Counted from the stretch's first letter, positions 34,196-44,354 are shown. The stretch is 64,000 nucleotides of DNA from CAIWXH01 sp964555675 (GCA_964555675.1 CAZKTU010000004.1:8565-72564); one strand, 5' to 3'. Notes: generated by a model from the sequence alone, not told the origin. Translations and numbers: made by a program.

Positions 34196-36709
34196 ATGGC
34201 CATCGCCGCACAAACGCTCGAGACCCTCGAGTTTCCAAAGATCCGCGAACAGCTGGCGCGTCACGTAGCCTTCTCGGCCTCGCGCGAGCTGGCCCTCGCC
34301 CTCCAGCCCTCGACGGCCCTCGCCGAGGTGCGGCAGCGCATCGCCCTCACCGGCGAGGCCAGGCAGCTGCTCGACGACTTCCCCGAGACCTCGGTCGGGG
34401 GCGCCCGCGACGTGCGCCGCGCCGCCCAGCACGCCGCCCGCGGCGGGGTCCTCGACGGCGCCAGTCTGCTCGAGCTGGCCGGGACGGTCTCGGCCGCCCG
34501 CGCCCTGCGCGCCCGCCTGCTCAGGCTCGAGGCCGCGCGCTACCCGCAACTGCTCGAGCTGGCCGGCTTCCTGCCTATCCTCCCCCCCCTCGAAGACGAG
34601 ATCCTGCGCGCCATCGGCGACGACGGCCAGGTCCTCGACAGCGCCAGCGCCGAGCTCGGCCGGCTGCGCCGGGAGATCCGCATCGCCTTCGGCCGCCTGC
34701 AAGAGAAGCTGCAGAACATGGTCGCCTCGTCGACCGTGGGCGGCGCCCTCCAGGAGCCGATCATCACGGTGCGCAACGGGCGCTATGTGGTCCCGGTCAA
34801 GGCCAGCCACCGCAAAGATGTGCGCGGCCTGGTCCACGACCAGTCGAGCAGCGGCTCGACGCTCTATATTGAGCCCATGGCCGTGGTCGAGCTGAACAAC
34901 CGCTGGCGCGAGCTGCAGTCGGCCGAGGAAGAAGAGGTCCAGCGCATCCTGGCCGCCCTCTCGGACCGCGTCGGCGCCTCGGCGCCCCAGCTCGTGGCCG
35001 CCGTCGAGACGATCGCCGAGATCGACCTGGCCTTCGCCAAGGCCAAGTACGCGATCGCCCTACGCTGCGTCGAGCCCCGCATCAGCGCCTGGGACCCCGA
35101 GCAGCCCACCGCCGAGAGCGGCGGCCCCGAGGCCGCCCCCCTGCTGCTGACCGAGGCCCGCCACCCCCTGCTCGACCAGAAGCTGGTCGTGCCCACGACC
35201 CTCTGGCTCGGCGGGTCGTTTCGGCTGCTGCTGATCACCGGGCCGAACACCGGCGGCAAGACCGTGGCCCTCAAGACCACCGGCCTGCTCGCCCTTATGG
35301 CCCAGGCCGGGCTGCACATCCCCGCCTCGGCCCCCTCGCGCCTGCCCGTCTTCGAGCATATTTTCGCCGACATTGGCGACGAGCAGAGTATCGAGCAGAG
35401 CCTCTCGACCTTCTCGTCGCATATGCGCAATATTATCCGCGTGCTCGGCGCCCTCGAAGAGCAGCCCCTGCCCGGCGAGCTCTGGGACGCCGACCGCTGG
35501 GCCCTGCTCAGCGAGGCGCGGCCCCCGGCCCTGGTGCTCTTCGACGAGCTCGGCGCCGGCACCGACCCGGTCGAGGGCGCGGCCCTGGCCCGGGCGATCA
35601 TCGAGCGCCTGCTCGAGCTGGGCGTGCTGGGCGTCGCCACGACCCACTACGCCGAGCTGAAGGCCTTCGCCTACAATACGCCCGGGGTGCAGAACGCCTC
35701 GGTCGAGTTCGACGTCGAGACTCTCGCCCCGACCTACAGGCTGAGCATCGGCCTGCCGGGGCGCTCGAACGCCCTGGCCATCGCCAGCCGGCTCGGCCTC
35801 GACGAGTCTCTGGTCGAGCGGGCCCGCAGCACGATCGCCCGCGAAGACGCCGCCGTCGAGGATCTGCTGGCCGGCATCCACAAAGAGCGCGAGGCCGCGG
35901 CCGAGGCCCTGCGCCGCTCGGAGGAGCTGCGCGAGGACGCCGAGAAGTACCGCGACCGGCTCGAGCGCGAGCTGAGCGAATTCCATGCGCGCCGCGAGGC
36001 CGAGGCCGACGAGGCCCGCGCCCACCTCGAGGCGGAGCTGCGCGAGGCTCGCGGCCAGCTCAAGCGGCTGCGCGACGACTTCCGCAGCGTCTCGCTCTCG
36101 CGCCAGTGGCTCGAACAGGCCGAGCAGCGCATGGCCGAAGCCTCAGAGCAGGTGAAACTGGCCGCCGTCAAGGCCCGCCCTGCGGCCCCGGCCACCCCCG
36201 CCGCCCCGCGCCCGCCCGCCGGTCAGCAGCCCACCCCGCCACGCCCACTGCAGCCCGGCGACACGGTGCTGGTGCGCTCGGTCGGCCTCAAGGGCGAGAT
36301 TGTCTCGATCGACGAGGAGGACGGCATGGCCGCCGTGCAGGTGGGCGGCTTCCGCATGACCGTCGACCTGCGCGAGCTGCGGCGCGAGAAGGGCGAGCCC
36401 GAGGGCCCCGGCGCCCGCCCCGCCCCCGCGCCGCGCACGGTCAGCCTGCCCGCCGCCCCCGACGTCTCGATGACCTTCGACATGCGCGGCTGGCGCGCCC
36501 ACGAGGTCGGCGACAAGCTCGACCGCTACCTCAACGACGCCTACCTCGCCGGCCTGCACCAGGTGCGCCTCATCCACGGCAAGGGCACCGGCGCCCTGCG
36601 GCAGGTCGTGCGCGATGTCCTGCAGTCCCACCCCCTGGTGAATTCGTTCGCCGCGGGCGGGCGCGACGGGGGCGATGGGGTGACGGTGGCGAATCTGGTC
36701 GATCGCTAG
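34196..36709 (+). CDS. mutS2: Endonuclease MutS2
   Basis: 837 residues from MAIAAQTLETLEFPKIREQL; a 13-codon upstream extension is unsupported. The MutS2 clamp/lever part contains VPVKASHRKDVRGLVHDQSSSGSTLYIEP. The ATPase has Walker A GPNTGGKTVALKT, Walker B LVLFDELGAGTDPVEGAALA and the LSTFSSHMRNI signature. A long coiled coil spans about 530-650. The C-terminal Smr nuclease domain starts near FDMRGWRAHEV and has HGKGTGALR. MutS2 suppresses homologous recombination, and more recently has been described as a rescue factor for collided ribosomes. No mutL-like neighbour. Confidence 0.95.
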   Translation: MAIAAQTLETLEFPKIREQLARHVAFSASRELALALQPSTALAEVRQRIALTGEARQLLDDFPETSVGGARDVRRAAQHAARGGVLDGASLLELAGTVSAARALRARLLRLEAARYPQLLELAGFLPILPPLEDEILRAIGDDGQVLDSASAELGRLRREIRIAFGRLQEKLQNMVASSTVGGALQEPIITVRNGRYVVPVKASHRKDVRGLVHDQSSSGSTLYIEPMAVVELNNRWRELQSAEEEEVQRILAALSDRVGASAPQLVAAVETIAEIDLAFAKAKYAIALRCVEPRISAWDPEQPTAESGGPEAAPLLLTEARHPLLDQKLVVPTTLWLGGSFRLLLITGPNTGGKTVALKTTGLLALMAQAGLHIPASAPSRLPVFEHIFADIGDEQSIEQSLSTFSSHMRNIIRVLGALEEQPLPGELWDADRWALLSEARPPALVLFDELGAGTDPVEGAALARAIIERLLELGVLGVATTHYAELKAFAYNTPGVQNASVEFDVETLAPTYRLSIGLPGRSNALAIASRLGLDESLVERARSTIAREDAAVEDLLAGIHKEREAAAEALRRSEELREDAEKYRDRLERELSEFHARREAEADEARAHLEAELREARGQLKRLRDDFRSVSLSRQWLEQAEQRMAEASEQVKLAAVKARPAAPATPAAPRPPAGQQPTPPRPLQPGDTVLVRSVGLKGEIVSIDEEDGMAAVQVGGFRMTVDLRELRREKGEPEGPGARPAPAPRTVSLPAAPDVSMTFDMRGWRAHEVGDKLDRYLNDAYLAGLHQVRLIHGKGTGALRQVVRDVLQSHPLVNSFAAGGRDGGDGVTVANLVDR

Positions 36710-36725
36710 CGGCTGCGGCGCTGCG

Positions 36726-36734
36726 TGGTACAAT
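36726..36734 (+). promoter_or_regulatory. Extended -10 promoter giving a leaderless transcript
   Basis: TGG-TACAAT, hexamer 36729-36734, only 9 nt before the ATG at 36744, so transcription would start at or within 3 nt of the start codon. No Shine-Dalgarno fits between them. Confidence 0.6.
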
Positions 36735-36743
36735 GCCCGCGCT

Positions 36744-37340
36744 ATGCCACAGCCCCTGATCTATCTGCTGCTCTTCGTCGCCCTCGTCCTGCCCGTACCC
36801 GGCGCCCTGGCCCTGCGGCTCCTCAGCCCCCGCATCGGCGACCGGGGCGTGCTGCTCGGGTCGGCGGGGCTCTTTAGCCTGGCCATCGTCGGCGTCCTGG
36901 CCCTCTCGCGGGCCGAGGTGCCGCTGCTGCGCGTCGGCGACCTGACCCTGCTGCTCTCGGGCACCCGCCGCGCCGACGAGATTGTCCTGCCGCCCGAGCT
37001 GGTTATCCAGGATGACCCGGGCGAGGGCGCGCCGCCCGTGCTGCCGACCCTCACCCCGCGCCCGAGCGCCACACCGCGCCCGAGCGCTACGCCCGAGCCG
37101 AGCGCCACACCTGAGGCCACGGCCACGCCCGAAGCCACGGCCACGGCCACGCCCGAGCCCCCCACGGCCACGCCCGAGCCCGCCGCGGGCCCCCGGCGCT
37201 ACACCGTGGTTGCGGGCGACACCTTCCGCGCAATCGCCGAGCGCTTCGGCGTCACCGTCGAGGCCCTGCTCGCCGCCAATGATCTGACCCCCGCCCAGGC
37301 CGACAGCCTGCGCGTCGGACAAGAGCTGGTGATCCCATGA
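36744..37340 (+). CDS. LysM-domain membrane-anchored protein
   Basis: 198 residues. Two N-terminal hydrophobic segments (LIYLLLFVALVLPVPGALALRLL and VLLGSAGLFSLAIVGVLALS) are followed by a Pro/Thr/Ala/Glu spacer of about 50 residues (PSATPRPSATPEPSATPE type). The C-terminal LysM module (YTVVAGDTFRAIAERFGVTVEALLAANDLTPAQADSLRVGQELVIP) probably binds cell-wall glycan outside the membrane. The stop overlaps the ATG of the next gene (ATGA). The transcript appears leaderless. Confidence 0.87.
   Translation: MPQPLIYLLLFVALVLPVPGALALRLLSPRIGDRGVLLGSAGLFSLAIVGVLALSRAEVPLLRVGDLTLLLSGTRRADEIVLPPELVIQDDPGEGAPPVLPTLTPRPSATPRPSATPEPSATPEATATPEATATATPEPPTATPEPAAGPRRYTVVAGDTFRAIAERFGVTVEALLAANDLTPAQADSLRVGQELVIP
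37057..37185 (+). repeat. Low-complexity Pro-Thr-Ala-Glu coding repeat
   Basis: CCGAGCGCCACRCC-like units of 12-18 bp encode the spacer of the LysM protein; prone to length change. Confidence 0.7.
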
Positions 37341-37990
37341 CCAATATTCGTACGATCGAGCGCAAGCCGCGCCAGGGCGACGGCCCCGCCCCGCTCCTGC
37401 TGTTGCTCCACGGCTACGGCGCGAGCGAGCACGACCTGTTCGACCTGGCCGACGATGTCGACCCGCGCTTCCACGTGGTGAGCGCCCGGGCGCCTATGGC
37501 CCTGCCCTGGGGCGGCTACGCCTGGTACCATCTGGGGGGCGCGCCGGGCCGGCTGGTGCCCGACGCGGCGACGCGGGCCAGCGGCCTCGACCTGATCGAG
37601 CGCTTCGTCCCCAGCCTGCCAGGGCGCCTCGGCACCGACCCGGCCCGCACCTACGTGCTCGGCTTCAGCCAGGGCGCGATCATGGGGCTGGCCCTCGCCC
37701 TGCGCCGCCCCGAGGCCCTGGCCGGCCTGATCCCCGTGAGCGGCTACATGGACCCCGAGCTGATGCCCGCGACGACCCCCGAGGCCCTGGCCGGCCTGCC
37801 GATCCTGCAGCTTCACGGGACGTATGATGACGTCATCCCCGTGGCGGCGGCCCACCTGACCCGCGATCTGCTGGCCGGGCTGCCCGTGCGCCACAGCTAC
37901 CGCGAATACCCTGTGGGCCATGGCATTCACCCCGACGGGCTGCAGGCCATCAAAGATTGGCTTGACGAGCGGCTCGCCGAGCCGCGCTAG
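37337..37990 (+). CDS. Phospholipase/carboxylesterase family hydrolase
   Basis: 217 residues, alpha/beta hydrolase. LLLLLHGYGASEHDL supplies the oxyanion hole, GFSQGAIMGLALA the nucleophile Ser, LHGTYDDVIPV the Asp, and VGHGIHPDGLQ the His, all in order and spacing of the YpfH/EstB-like carboxylesterases. No signal peptide. Overlaps the LysM gene by 4 bp, so it is translationally coupled. Natural substrate unknown. Confidence 0.9.
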   Translation: MTNIRTIERKPRQGDGPAPLLLLLHGYGASEHDLFDLADDVDPRFHVVSARAPMALPWGGYAWYHLGGAPGRLVPDAATRASGLDLIERFVPSLPGRLGTDPARTYVLGFSQGAIMGLALALRRPEALAGLIPVSGYMDPELMPATTPEALAGLPILQLHGTYDDVIPVAAAHLTRDLLAGLPVRHSYREYPVGHGIHPDGLQAIKDWLDERLAEPR

Positions 37991-38000
37991 AGGCCGCGCC

Positions 38001-39221
38001 ATGGCAATTTGGACGATTGTGCTCTGGGCCCTGCTCGGCCTCATCCTGCTGCAGATGGCCGTGCTGGCCGTACTGACCCTCCGCTCGCGCCTGCGCAGGT
38101 CGCGCGTGCCGGTCGACGGCTTTCCCTTCATCCACCCTCCGGGCAGCGCCGTCGGCAGCACCGAGGTACAGATCTACAGCGAGGGCCGCCGGCTCTTCGA
38201 GGATATGCTGGCCGCCATCGAGGCGGCGCGCGAGACGATCTTCCTCGAGACCTATATCTGGAAGGGCGACGAGCTCGGCGAGGCCTTCAAGCAGGCCCTG
38301 GCCCGCAAGGCCGCCGAGGGTGTGGCCGTCTATGTGATCTACGACACCTTCGCCAACCTGGTCGTGCCGCAGGCCTTCTTCCGCTTCCCGCCCGCGATCC
38401 ACGCCCTACCCTACAGGGCCTGGCGACGGCCCTGGCACGCCCTGGACTTCCGCCGCTACGGCCGCGACCACCGCAAGATCCTCGTGGTCGACGGCGAGGT
38501 CGGCTTCGTCGGGGGCTATAACATCGGCGAGCTGTACCGCACCCAGTGGCGCGACACCCACGCGCGCCTGGTCGGCCCCGAGGTCGACGACCTGGTCCAC
38601 GCTTTCGTCGACTTCTGGAACTTCCATCGCTACCCCCAGCTACCCAGGATCGCGATGCCCGACCGCGTCTGGTCGTCCGAGCTGCGCGCCTATCGCAACG
38701 ACCCCGTGCGCCTGATCTTCCCCATCCGCTCGATCTATATCGAGGCAATCGAGCAGGCCCAGCGCCACATCTATATCAGCCAGGCCTACTTCATCCCCGA
38801 CGAGTCGATCCTGAAGGCCCTCATCCGCGCGGCACAGCGCGGCGTCGATGTGCGCGTCCTGGTGCCCTGGGAGAGCAACCATGTCATCGCCGACTGGCTC
38901 GCCCGCCACCATTTCGAGCGCTGCCTGCGCAACGGGGTACGCATCTTCGGCTACCAGGGTGCGATGATCCACGCCAAGACCGCCACGATCGACGGGCTCT
39001 GGTCGACAATCGGCACGGCCAATATCGACCGGCTGAGCCTGGCCGGCAACTATGAGATCAATGTCGAGATCTTCAGCCCCGCCGTGGCCCAGGCCATGGA
39101 GGCGGTCTTCACCTGTGACCTGACCAACGCCCGCGAGATCCTGCACGAGCAGTGGGCGCGCCGGCCCTGGCTCGCCCGGGCGAGCGAGCTGGTGCTCTCG
39201 CCGCTCTGGCCCTTTATTTGA
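38001..39221 (+). CDS. Cardiolipin synthase-like phospholipase D family protein
   Basis: 406 residues from MAIWTIVLWALLGLILLQMAV (one membrane anchor), with AGAGG upstream. Two HKD motifs: HRKILVVDGEVGFVGGYNIG and HAKTATIDGLWSTIGTANID, with second-half elements ISQAYFIPDE typical of cardiolipin synthases (ClsA/B). It would condense two phosphatidylglycerols, or phosphatidylglycerol with another phospholipid, at the membrane. Same strand as, and 10 bp after, the esterase. Confidence 0.88.
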   Translation: MAIWTIVLWALLGLILLQMAVLAVLTLRSRLRRSRVPVDGFPFIHPPGSAVGSTEVQIYSEGRRLFEDMLAAIEAARETIFLETYIWKGDELGEAFKQALARKAAEGVAVYVIYDTFANLVVPQAFFRFPPAIHALPYRAWRRPWHALDFRRYGRDHRKILVVDGEVGFVGGYNIGELYRTQWRDTHARLVGPEVDDLVHAFVDFWNFHRYPQLPRIAMPDRVWSSELRAYRNDPVRLIFPIRSIYIEAIEQAQRHIYISQAYFIPDESILKALIRAAQRGVDVRVLVPWESNHVIADWLARHHFERCLRNGVRIFGYQGAMIHAKTATIDGLWSTIGTANIDRLSLAGNYEINVEIFSPAVAQAMEAVFTCDLTNAREILHEQWARRPWLARASELVLSPLWPFI

Positions 39222-39275
39222 GGCGCGACGCCCGCCCGGCTGCGCGAAACTCACGCCAAGACACCTGGAGTAAGC

Positions 39276-40397
39276 ATGACAGCGATGCGTGTTCCGTTCG
39301 GCGACCTGGCGCGGCAGACGGCGGCTCTCGGGGGCGACCTGACCGAGGCGCTCACACGGGTCGCGGCGGGCGGCTGGTATGTGCTCGGGCCCGAAGTGCG
39401 GGCCTTCGAGGAGGAGTTCGCCGCCTACTGCGGGGCCGCCCACTGCGTCGGCGTCGCCAGCGGCTTCGAGGCCCTCTACCTGGCCCTGGCGGGGCTGGCG
39501 ATCGGCCCCGGCGACGAGGTGATCACCGTCGCCAACGCCTGTGTTTACCAGGCCGCGGCGATCCTGCAGGCCGGGGCCAGGCCGGTCTTCGTCGACGTCG
39601 ACCCGCAGACCCACAACCTCGACCCGGCCCTGCTCGAGCGGGCGATCACCCCGGCCACCAGAGCGATCATGCCGGTACACCTCTATGGGCAGATGGCCGC
39701 GATGGAGCCGATCAACCTGATCGCCCAGCGCCACGGCCTGCCCGTGATCGAGGACGCCGCCCAGGCCCACGGCGCGTGGCAGAGCAGCGCGAACGCCGAG
39801 CGGCGGGCGGGCGCATGGGGCGCCGTCGCCTGCTTCAGCTTCTATCCGTCGAAGAACCTGGGCGCCCTCGGCGATGCCGGCGCCCTGACCACCGACGACC
39901 CGGCCCTGGCCGAGCGCCTGCGCCGCCTGCGCATGTACGGCTGGGGCGAGAAGTATGTGACCACCGAGCCCGGCGGCCGCAACTCGCGCCTCGACGAGAT
40001 CCAGGCCGCCGCCCTGCGCGTCAAGCTGCGCCACCTGCAGGCCTGGAACGCGGCCAGGCGCGAGCGGGCCGCCTGGTACCGCGAGCTGCTGGCCGACCTG
40101 CCCCTGGGCCTGCCCGCCGACGCCCCCGGCCACGTCTACCACCTCTTCGTGATAACCTGCGACGAGCGCGACGAGCTGCGCCGTCACCTGGTCGACGCCG
40201 GAGTCGGCTGCGATGTGCACTACCCGCTGCCGGCCCACCTGCAGCCCGCCTACGCCCACCTCGGCTACCAACCGGGCGCCCTGCCCCACAGCGAGGCCGC
40301 CGCCGCCCGCGCCCTCTCGCTGCCGATCTACCCCGAGCTGACCAGGGCCGAGGTCGAGTATGTGGCGGGGATGGTGCGCCGCTTCTTCGACCGCTGA
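39276..40397 (+). CDS. DegT/DnrJ/EryC1/StrS-family sugar aminotransferase
   Basis: 373 residues, PLP enzyme acting on nucleotide keto-sugars. VPFGDLARQ, VASGFEALYLALAGLAIGPGDEVI, HLYGQMAAMEPI, VIEDAAQAHGA (PLP ring Asp) and CFSFYPSKNLGALGDAGAL (Schiff-base Lys) are the family hallmarks. The C-terminus has VHYPLPAHLQPAY, typical of the DesV/FdtB/EryCI-type 3-aminotransferases. Sugar and pathway are not defined by neighbours. GGAG is upstream. Confidence 0.92.
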   Translation: MTAMRVPFGDLARQTAALGGDLTEALTRVAAGGWYVLGPEVRAFEEEFAAYCGAAHCVGVASGFEALYLALAGLAIGPGDEVITVANACVYQAAAILQAGARPVFVDVDPQTHNLDPALLERAITPATRAIMPVHLYGQMAAMEPINLIAQRHGLPVIEDAAQAHGAWQSSANAERRAGAWGAVACFSFYPSKNLGALGDAGALTTDDPALAERLRRLRMYGWGEKYVTTEPGGRNSRLDEIQAAALRVKLRHLQAWNAARRERAAWYRELLADLPLGLPADAPGHVYHLFVITCDERDELRRHLVDAGVGCDVHYPLPAHLQPAYAHLGYQPGALPHSEAAAARALSLPIYPELTRAEVEYVAGMVRRFFDR

Positions 40398-40404
40398 AGC
40401 CGTT

Positions 40405-42983
40405 ATGCAGATCAGCTTTCTCGGCGGCGCCGGCGGGGTCGGCGCAACCTGTCAACTGGTGAGCCTCGGCGGGCGCACGGTGCTCGTCGACGCCGGGGTG
40501 CGCATGGACGCCCGCGACCGCCTGCCCGACCTGGCGGCTCTCGACGGGGTCAACCTCGACGCGATCCTGATCACCCACGCCCACGCCGACCACATCGGGG
40601 CCCTGCCCCTGGTGGCCGCGCGCTACCCGGCCACGCCGATCTACGCCAGCGCGGCGACCATCCGCCTGATGGAGGTCATGCTCGGCGACGCGGTGCGGGT
40701 GATGGCCCGCCGCGCCAGCGAGGAGCTCGAGCTGCCGCTCTACGACGAGGCCCTGGTCGCCGCGACCCTGCGCCGCCTGCGCCCCCTCGCCGGCGGCGAG
40801 CAGAGCCTGGCCGAGCTGCCGGGCGTGACGGTCTCGACGCGGCGGGCCGGCCACATCGCCGGCGCGGTGAGCCTGGGCCTCGCGGCCGAGGACGGGCGCC
40901 TGGTGATCTCGGGCGACGTGAGCGTCACCCCGCAGCGTACCATCCTGGGCGCGGCGCTGCCCGCGCCGACGCGCCCCGACCTGCTGGTGCTCGAGAGCAC
41001 CTACGGCGCGCGCCTGCACCCCAACCGGGCCCAGGAGGAGCGGCGGCTGGCCGAGGCGGTGGCCGAGGTGGTCGAGCGCGGCGGGCGCTGCCTCATCCCC
41101 GCCTTCGCCCTCGGGCGGGCCCAGGAGGTCATCCTCATCCTGCGGGCGGCCCAGCGCGACGGGATCATCCCGGCCTTCCCGATCGCCGTGGACGGCCTGG
41201 TGCGCGCCGTCTGCGCCGCCTACGCGGCCTTCCCCGACGCCCTGACCCCGGCCCTGCGCCGCCACCTGCTGAACGGCGGCAGACCATTCTTCGGCAGCAC
41301 GGTGCAGCCCGTCGAGACGCCCCAGCAGCGCGAGCGGGTCCTGGCCGGGCCGCCCGGGGCGATCATCGCCTCGTCGGGCATGCTCAGCGGCGGCCCCTCG
41401 GTCTGGTACGCCGAGCGCCTGGTCGGCGACCCCCAGGCGGCCATCCTCTTCAGCGGCTACCTCGACGACGAGGCGCCCGGGCGACGCCTGCTCGACCTGG
41501 CCGGCGCCCCGCCCGAGGCCCGCAGGCTCACGCTGAACGGCCGCGAGCTGCCCGTCGCCTGCCAGGTGGGGCGCTACAGCCTCAGCGCCCACGCCGACGG
41601 CGACGAGCTGGCCGCCCTAGTGCGCGGCCTCCAGCCCAAGGCGGTCGCCCTCGTCCACGGCGACCCCGAGGCCCGCGCCGCCCTGGCCGCCCGCCTGCGG
41701 GGCCTGGCCGAGGTGCATACGCCCCTTGACGGGCAGACCCTCACGGTCGCCCCGGCGGCGCGCGGTGGGCGCCGGGTGGAGAGCCCCCCGCCGGCCACGC
41801 CCCCGCCCGCGCCCGTTGGCGCCGGCGAGCCCCCCGACTTGACGGGGCTCGAGCGGCTGTGGGCGGCCCTGCGCGACGGGACGGGCGTGCAGGCCCTCAG
41901 CACCCGCGAGCTCGCCCGGGCCTGGTATGGCGAGAGCGCCGACGGCGAGGCCGAGTCCCGGCTGGCCGAGGCCCTGGCGGCGGGGAGCCCCTGCTTCGCG
42001 CCGCTGCCCCACGCCCCGGGTCTCTGGCGGCTGCTCGCCCCCGCCGAGGTGCGTCGGGCCCAGGCCGCGGGTGGAGCACGCCGGAGCGGGCCGCGCCCCG
42101 ATATGGCGGGGATCATGGCCGCGATCGACCGGCGCCTCGGCCACCTGCCCGACCTGTACCAGCGCAGCATCGACCCCGACAGCGGGGCCGTGACCCTGCG
42201 CTACTTCTTCCCCGCCGTGGCCCAGACCCGCGACGCGGCGGCCCTCGCCCAGCTCGCCGCGGAGATCGGGGCGCCGGTCAGCGTCTGGCCGCAGCCCCAC
42301 CAGGGCCAGCTGGCCGAGGCGGCCCTGGCGGCCCTGCCCATGGGGCTCGCCGCCGAGCGCGGGCCGGCCTTCTACCTCGACGAGGGGCGGGTCGAGCTAC
42401 GCTGCGCGGGCGAGGCCGACCCCATGGCCGTGGCCGCCGCCGAGCAGGCCTTCCAGACGCGAACCGGCCTGCGACTCGTGATCAAGGCCCCGGGGCTCGC
42501 CCCCGCCGCCACTGGCCAGAGCCAGGGGAGCGAGCGAGCGGATGCCGGCTTCGCGCCGCCGCCCGGTGCGCGCCCGGCCGAGCTGAACTTCGCCCTCAAC
42601 ACGGCGCGGGCGTGGTTCGGCCCCGAGACCGGCTGCTACAAGGCCAGCGCCGACCAGGGCTCGCAGACGGTGACCCTGCGCTTCCACTTCCCCGAGGCCG
42701 CCGCCCGCCGCCACGCCGAGCAGCTGGGCGAGCTGGCGGCTTTCATCGGCTGGACAGTGCGGCTCTGGCCCCAGCCCCACCAGGAGGCCCTGATGCGGGC
42801 CGCCCGCGAAGCCGCGCCGCCCGGGCTGACCGTCCTCGGCACGCCCGCCATCCAGAGCGCGGCCCGCGAGGTCGTCGTACGCGTGCAGGGCACATGCCCC
42901 GCCGAGGCGCTCGCCGCAGCGGCGGCGGGCTTCGCCGAGCGCACCGGCTGGCGCCTCACCCTGAGCGGGGCCACGACAGGCTA
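40405..42983 (+). CDS. MBL-fold/beta-CASP hydrolase with duplicated C-terminal module (3' cut by gap)
   Basis: At least 859 residues from MQISFLGGAGGVGATCQLV, running into the N-gap. Residues 1-450: metallo-beta-lactamase fold with T57-HAHADH63, LESTYGARLHPNRAQEE, a beta-CASP insert (RCLIPAFALGRAQEVILIL, IIASSGMLSGGPSVWYAERL) and ILFSGYLDDEAPGRRLL...VGRYSLSAHADGDEL, as in RNase J/CPSF-type and related ribonucleases. After a Pro-rich linker (450-480) and a short helical domain come two related ~160-residue modules. Each carries WPQPHQ (Trp at about 628 and 788) and ends in a TG-x-R/K-L strand. I do not know this module. An RNA substrate is likely by homology of the N-terminal part. Confidence 0.85.
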
Positions 42984-43083
42984 NNNNNNNNNNNNNNNNN
43001 NNNNNNNNNNNNNNNNNNNNNNNNNNNNNNNNNNNNNNNNNNNNNNNNNNNNNNNNNNNNNNNNNNNNNNNNNNNNNNNNNNN
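42984..43083. other. Scaffold gap (100 N)
   Basis: 100 N of unknown true length. The plus-strand MBL gene and the minus-strand hydrolase gene both run into it from opposite sides without a stop codon, so both 3' ends and any terminator are missing. Confidence 0.99.
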
Positions 43084-44219
43084 AGGAAGTGCTCGACGGC
43101 GTAGGTCGAGAGCTGCCCGAACGGCCCGCTGAGGTTGAAGTCGGCGCCGTGGGTGGCCCATGGCGGGGTCAGCAGCAGGTGGGGCCGCCCGGCCTCGGCC
43201 AGACGCGCGGCGAGGCGCTCGCTCTGGCGCACCGTGACCAGCTCGTCGCGCGCGCCGTGGATGAGCAGGGTGGGCGGGGTGGCGGGGCCGACGAAGGCGA
43301 TCGGCGAGGCGGCCGTATAGGCCTCGGCCGCGCCCTCGGGCGTGCCGCCCAGGTAGGCCGCGAGCACGGCCCGCGAGTCGAGCACGAGGGGGTTGGCCGG
43401 GTTGGCGTAGCCGTAGGGCATATCGGTGGGCGCGTAGAACGAGACCGCGCCGCGAATGGCCGGGTCGCCCGCGCTGTAGGCGACCAGCAGGGCGAGCTGG
43501 CCGCCCGCCGAGCGGCCGAGCAGGACGATCCGCGCGGGGTCGAGGCCGAGCTGGTCGGCGCGACCCTTGAGGAAGCCTAGCGCGGCCAGGACGTCGTCGC
43601 GGGCGGCGGGGAAAGGCCAGGCCGGCGCGAGGCGATAGTTGATCGCCGCCACGGCGTAGCCCCGCCCCGCCAGGTAGCTGTTGAGCGGCGCGAGCTGTGT
43701 GCTATCGCCGCCCTGCCACGAGCCGCCGTGGATGACCACCACCAGGGGCGCGGGCCCGTCGCCCGACCGCGCGCGGTAGAAGTCCAGCCCGAGCTCTTGC
43801 TCGCCGACACGGGCATAGACGAAGCGCTCGGGTGTCTGGGGCGGATTGGGCACACCGCGCAGCACGTCGAGGCCGACCAGGGGCGCGGGGCGCCCGAGAG
43901 GCCGGGCAGGGGCGCCGAAGGCCTCCTCGAGCCGCGCGGGCAAGAGCCGGGCCGGGGCGACGGCGCGGGCCAGGGGGCTGAGGGCGAGGGCGGCGGCGCC
44001 CAGCCCGAGGGCCGCCCCGAGCCGGCCGGCCCTGCTGCGGCGCCAGCCGGGCAAAAGGGCGGCGAGGGCCAGGGCGGCCAGGGCGTGCCCCCACTCGGTC
44101 ACCACCACCGCCACCTGCCAGAGCAGGTAGACCGGCGCTTTGAAGACGGCGAGCAGGGCCAGGGCGAAGCAAAGGGCGCCCCAGCCGAAGCGGGCGCCCG
44201 GTCCGATCTTGCGCAGCAT
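43084..44219 (-). CDS. Membrane-anchored alpha/beta hydrolase (3' cut by gap)
   Basis: About 378 residues visible; the C-terminus is lost in the gap. The ATG at 44219 has GAAGGGGG upstream. Three to four N-terminal hydrophobic segments (WGALCFALALLAVFKAPVYLLW, HALAALALAALLPGW, LGAALGLGAAALALSPLARAVA) precede an esterase/lipase domain of the HGG (BD-FAE/Lipase_C-like) type. LVVVIHGGSWQGGD is the oxyanion hole, LLGRSAGGQLALLVAYS the nucleophile, HGARDELVTV the Asp and ATHGADF the His, so the catalytic set is complete. Substrate unknown, probably an exported or membrane-face ester. Confidence 0.85.
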
Positions 44220-44295
44220 GGGGGCCCCCTTCATCGGATCGAGCGGCGATCTCCTGCTACCACTGCGCAGCACGCGCCAGGTCTGGATGTCGCCA

Positions 44296-44304
44296 ATTGT
44301 ACCA
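44296..44304 (-). promoter_or_regulatory. Extended -10 promoter of the alpha/beta hydrolase gene
   Basis: Minus-strand TGG-TACAAT, hexamer 44301-44296; leader about 70 nt. Confidence 0.5.
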
Positions 44305-44354
44305 AGGTTTTTGCCGGGGCATCGCACTGCGCCCGGCCGCCCTCAGCCGCGCCC

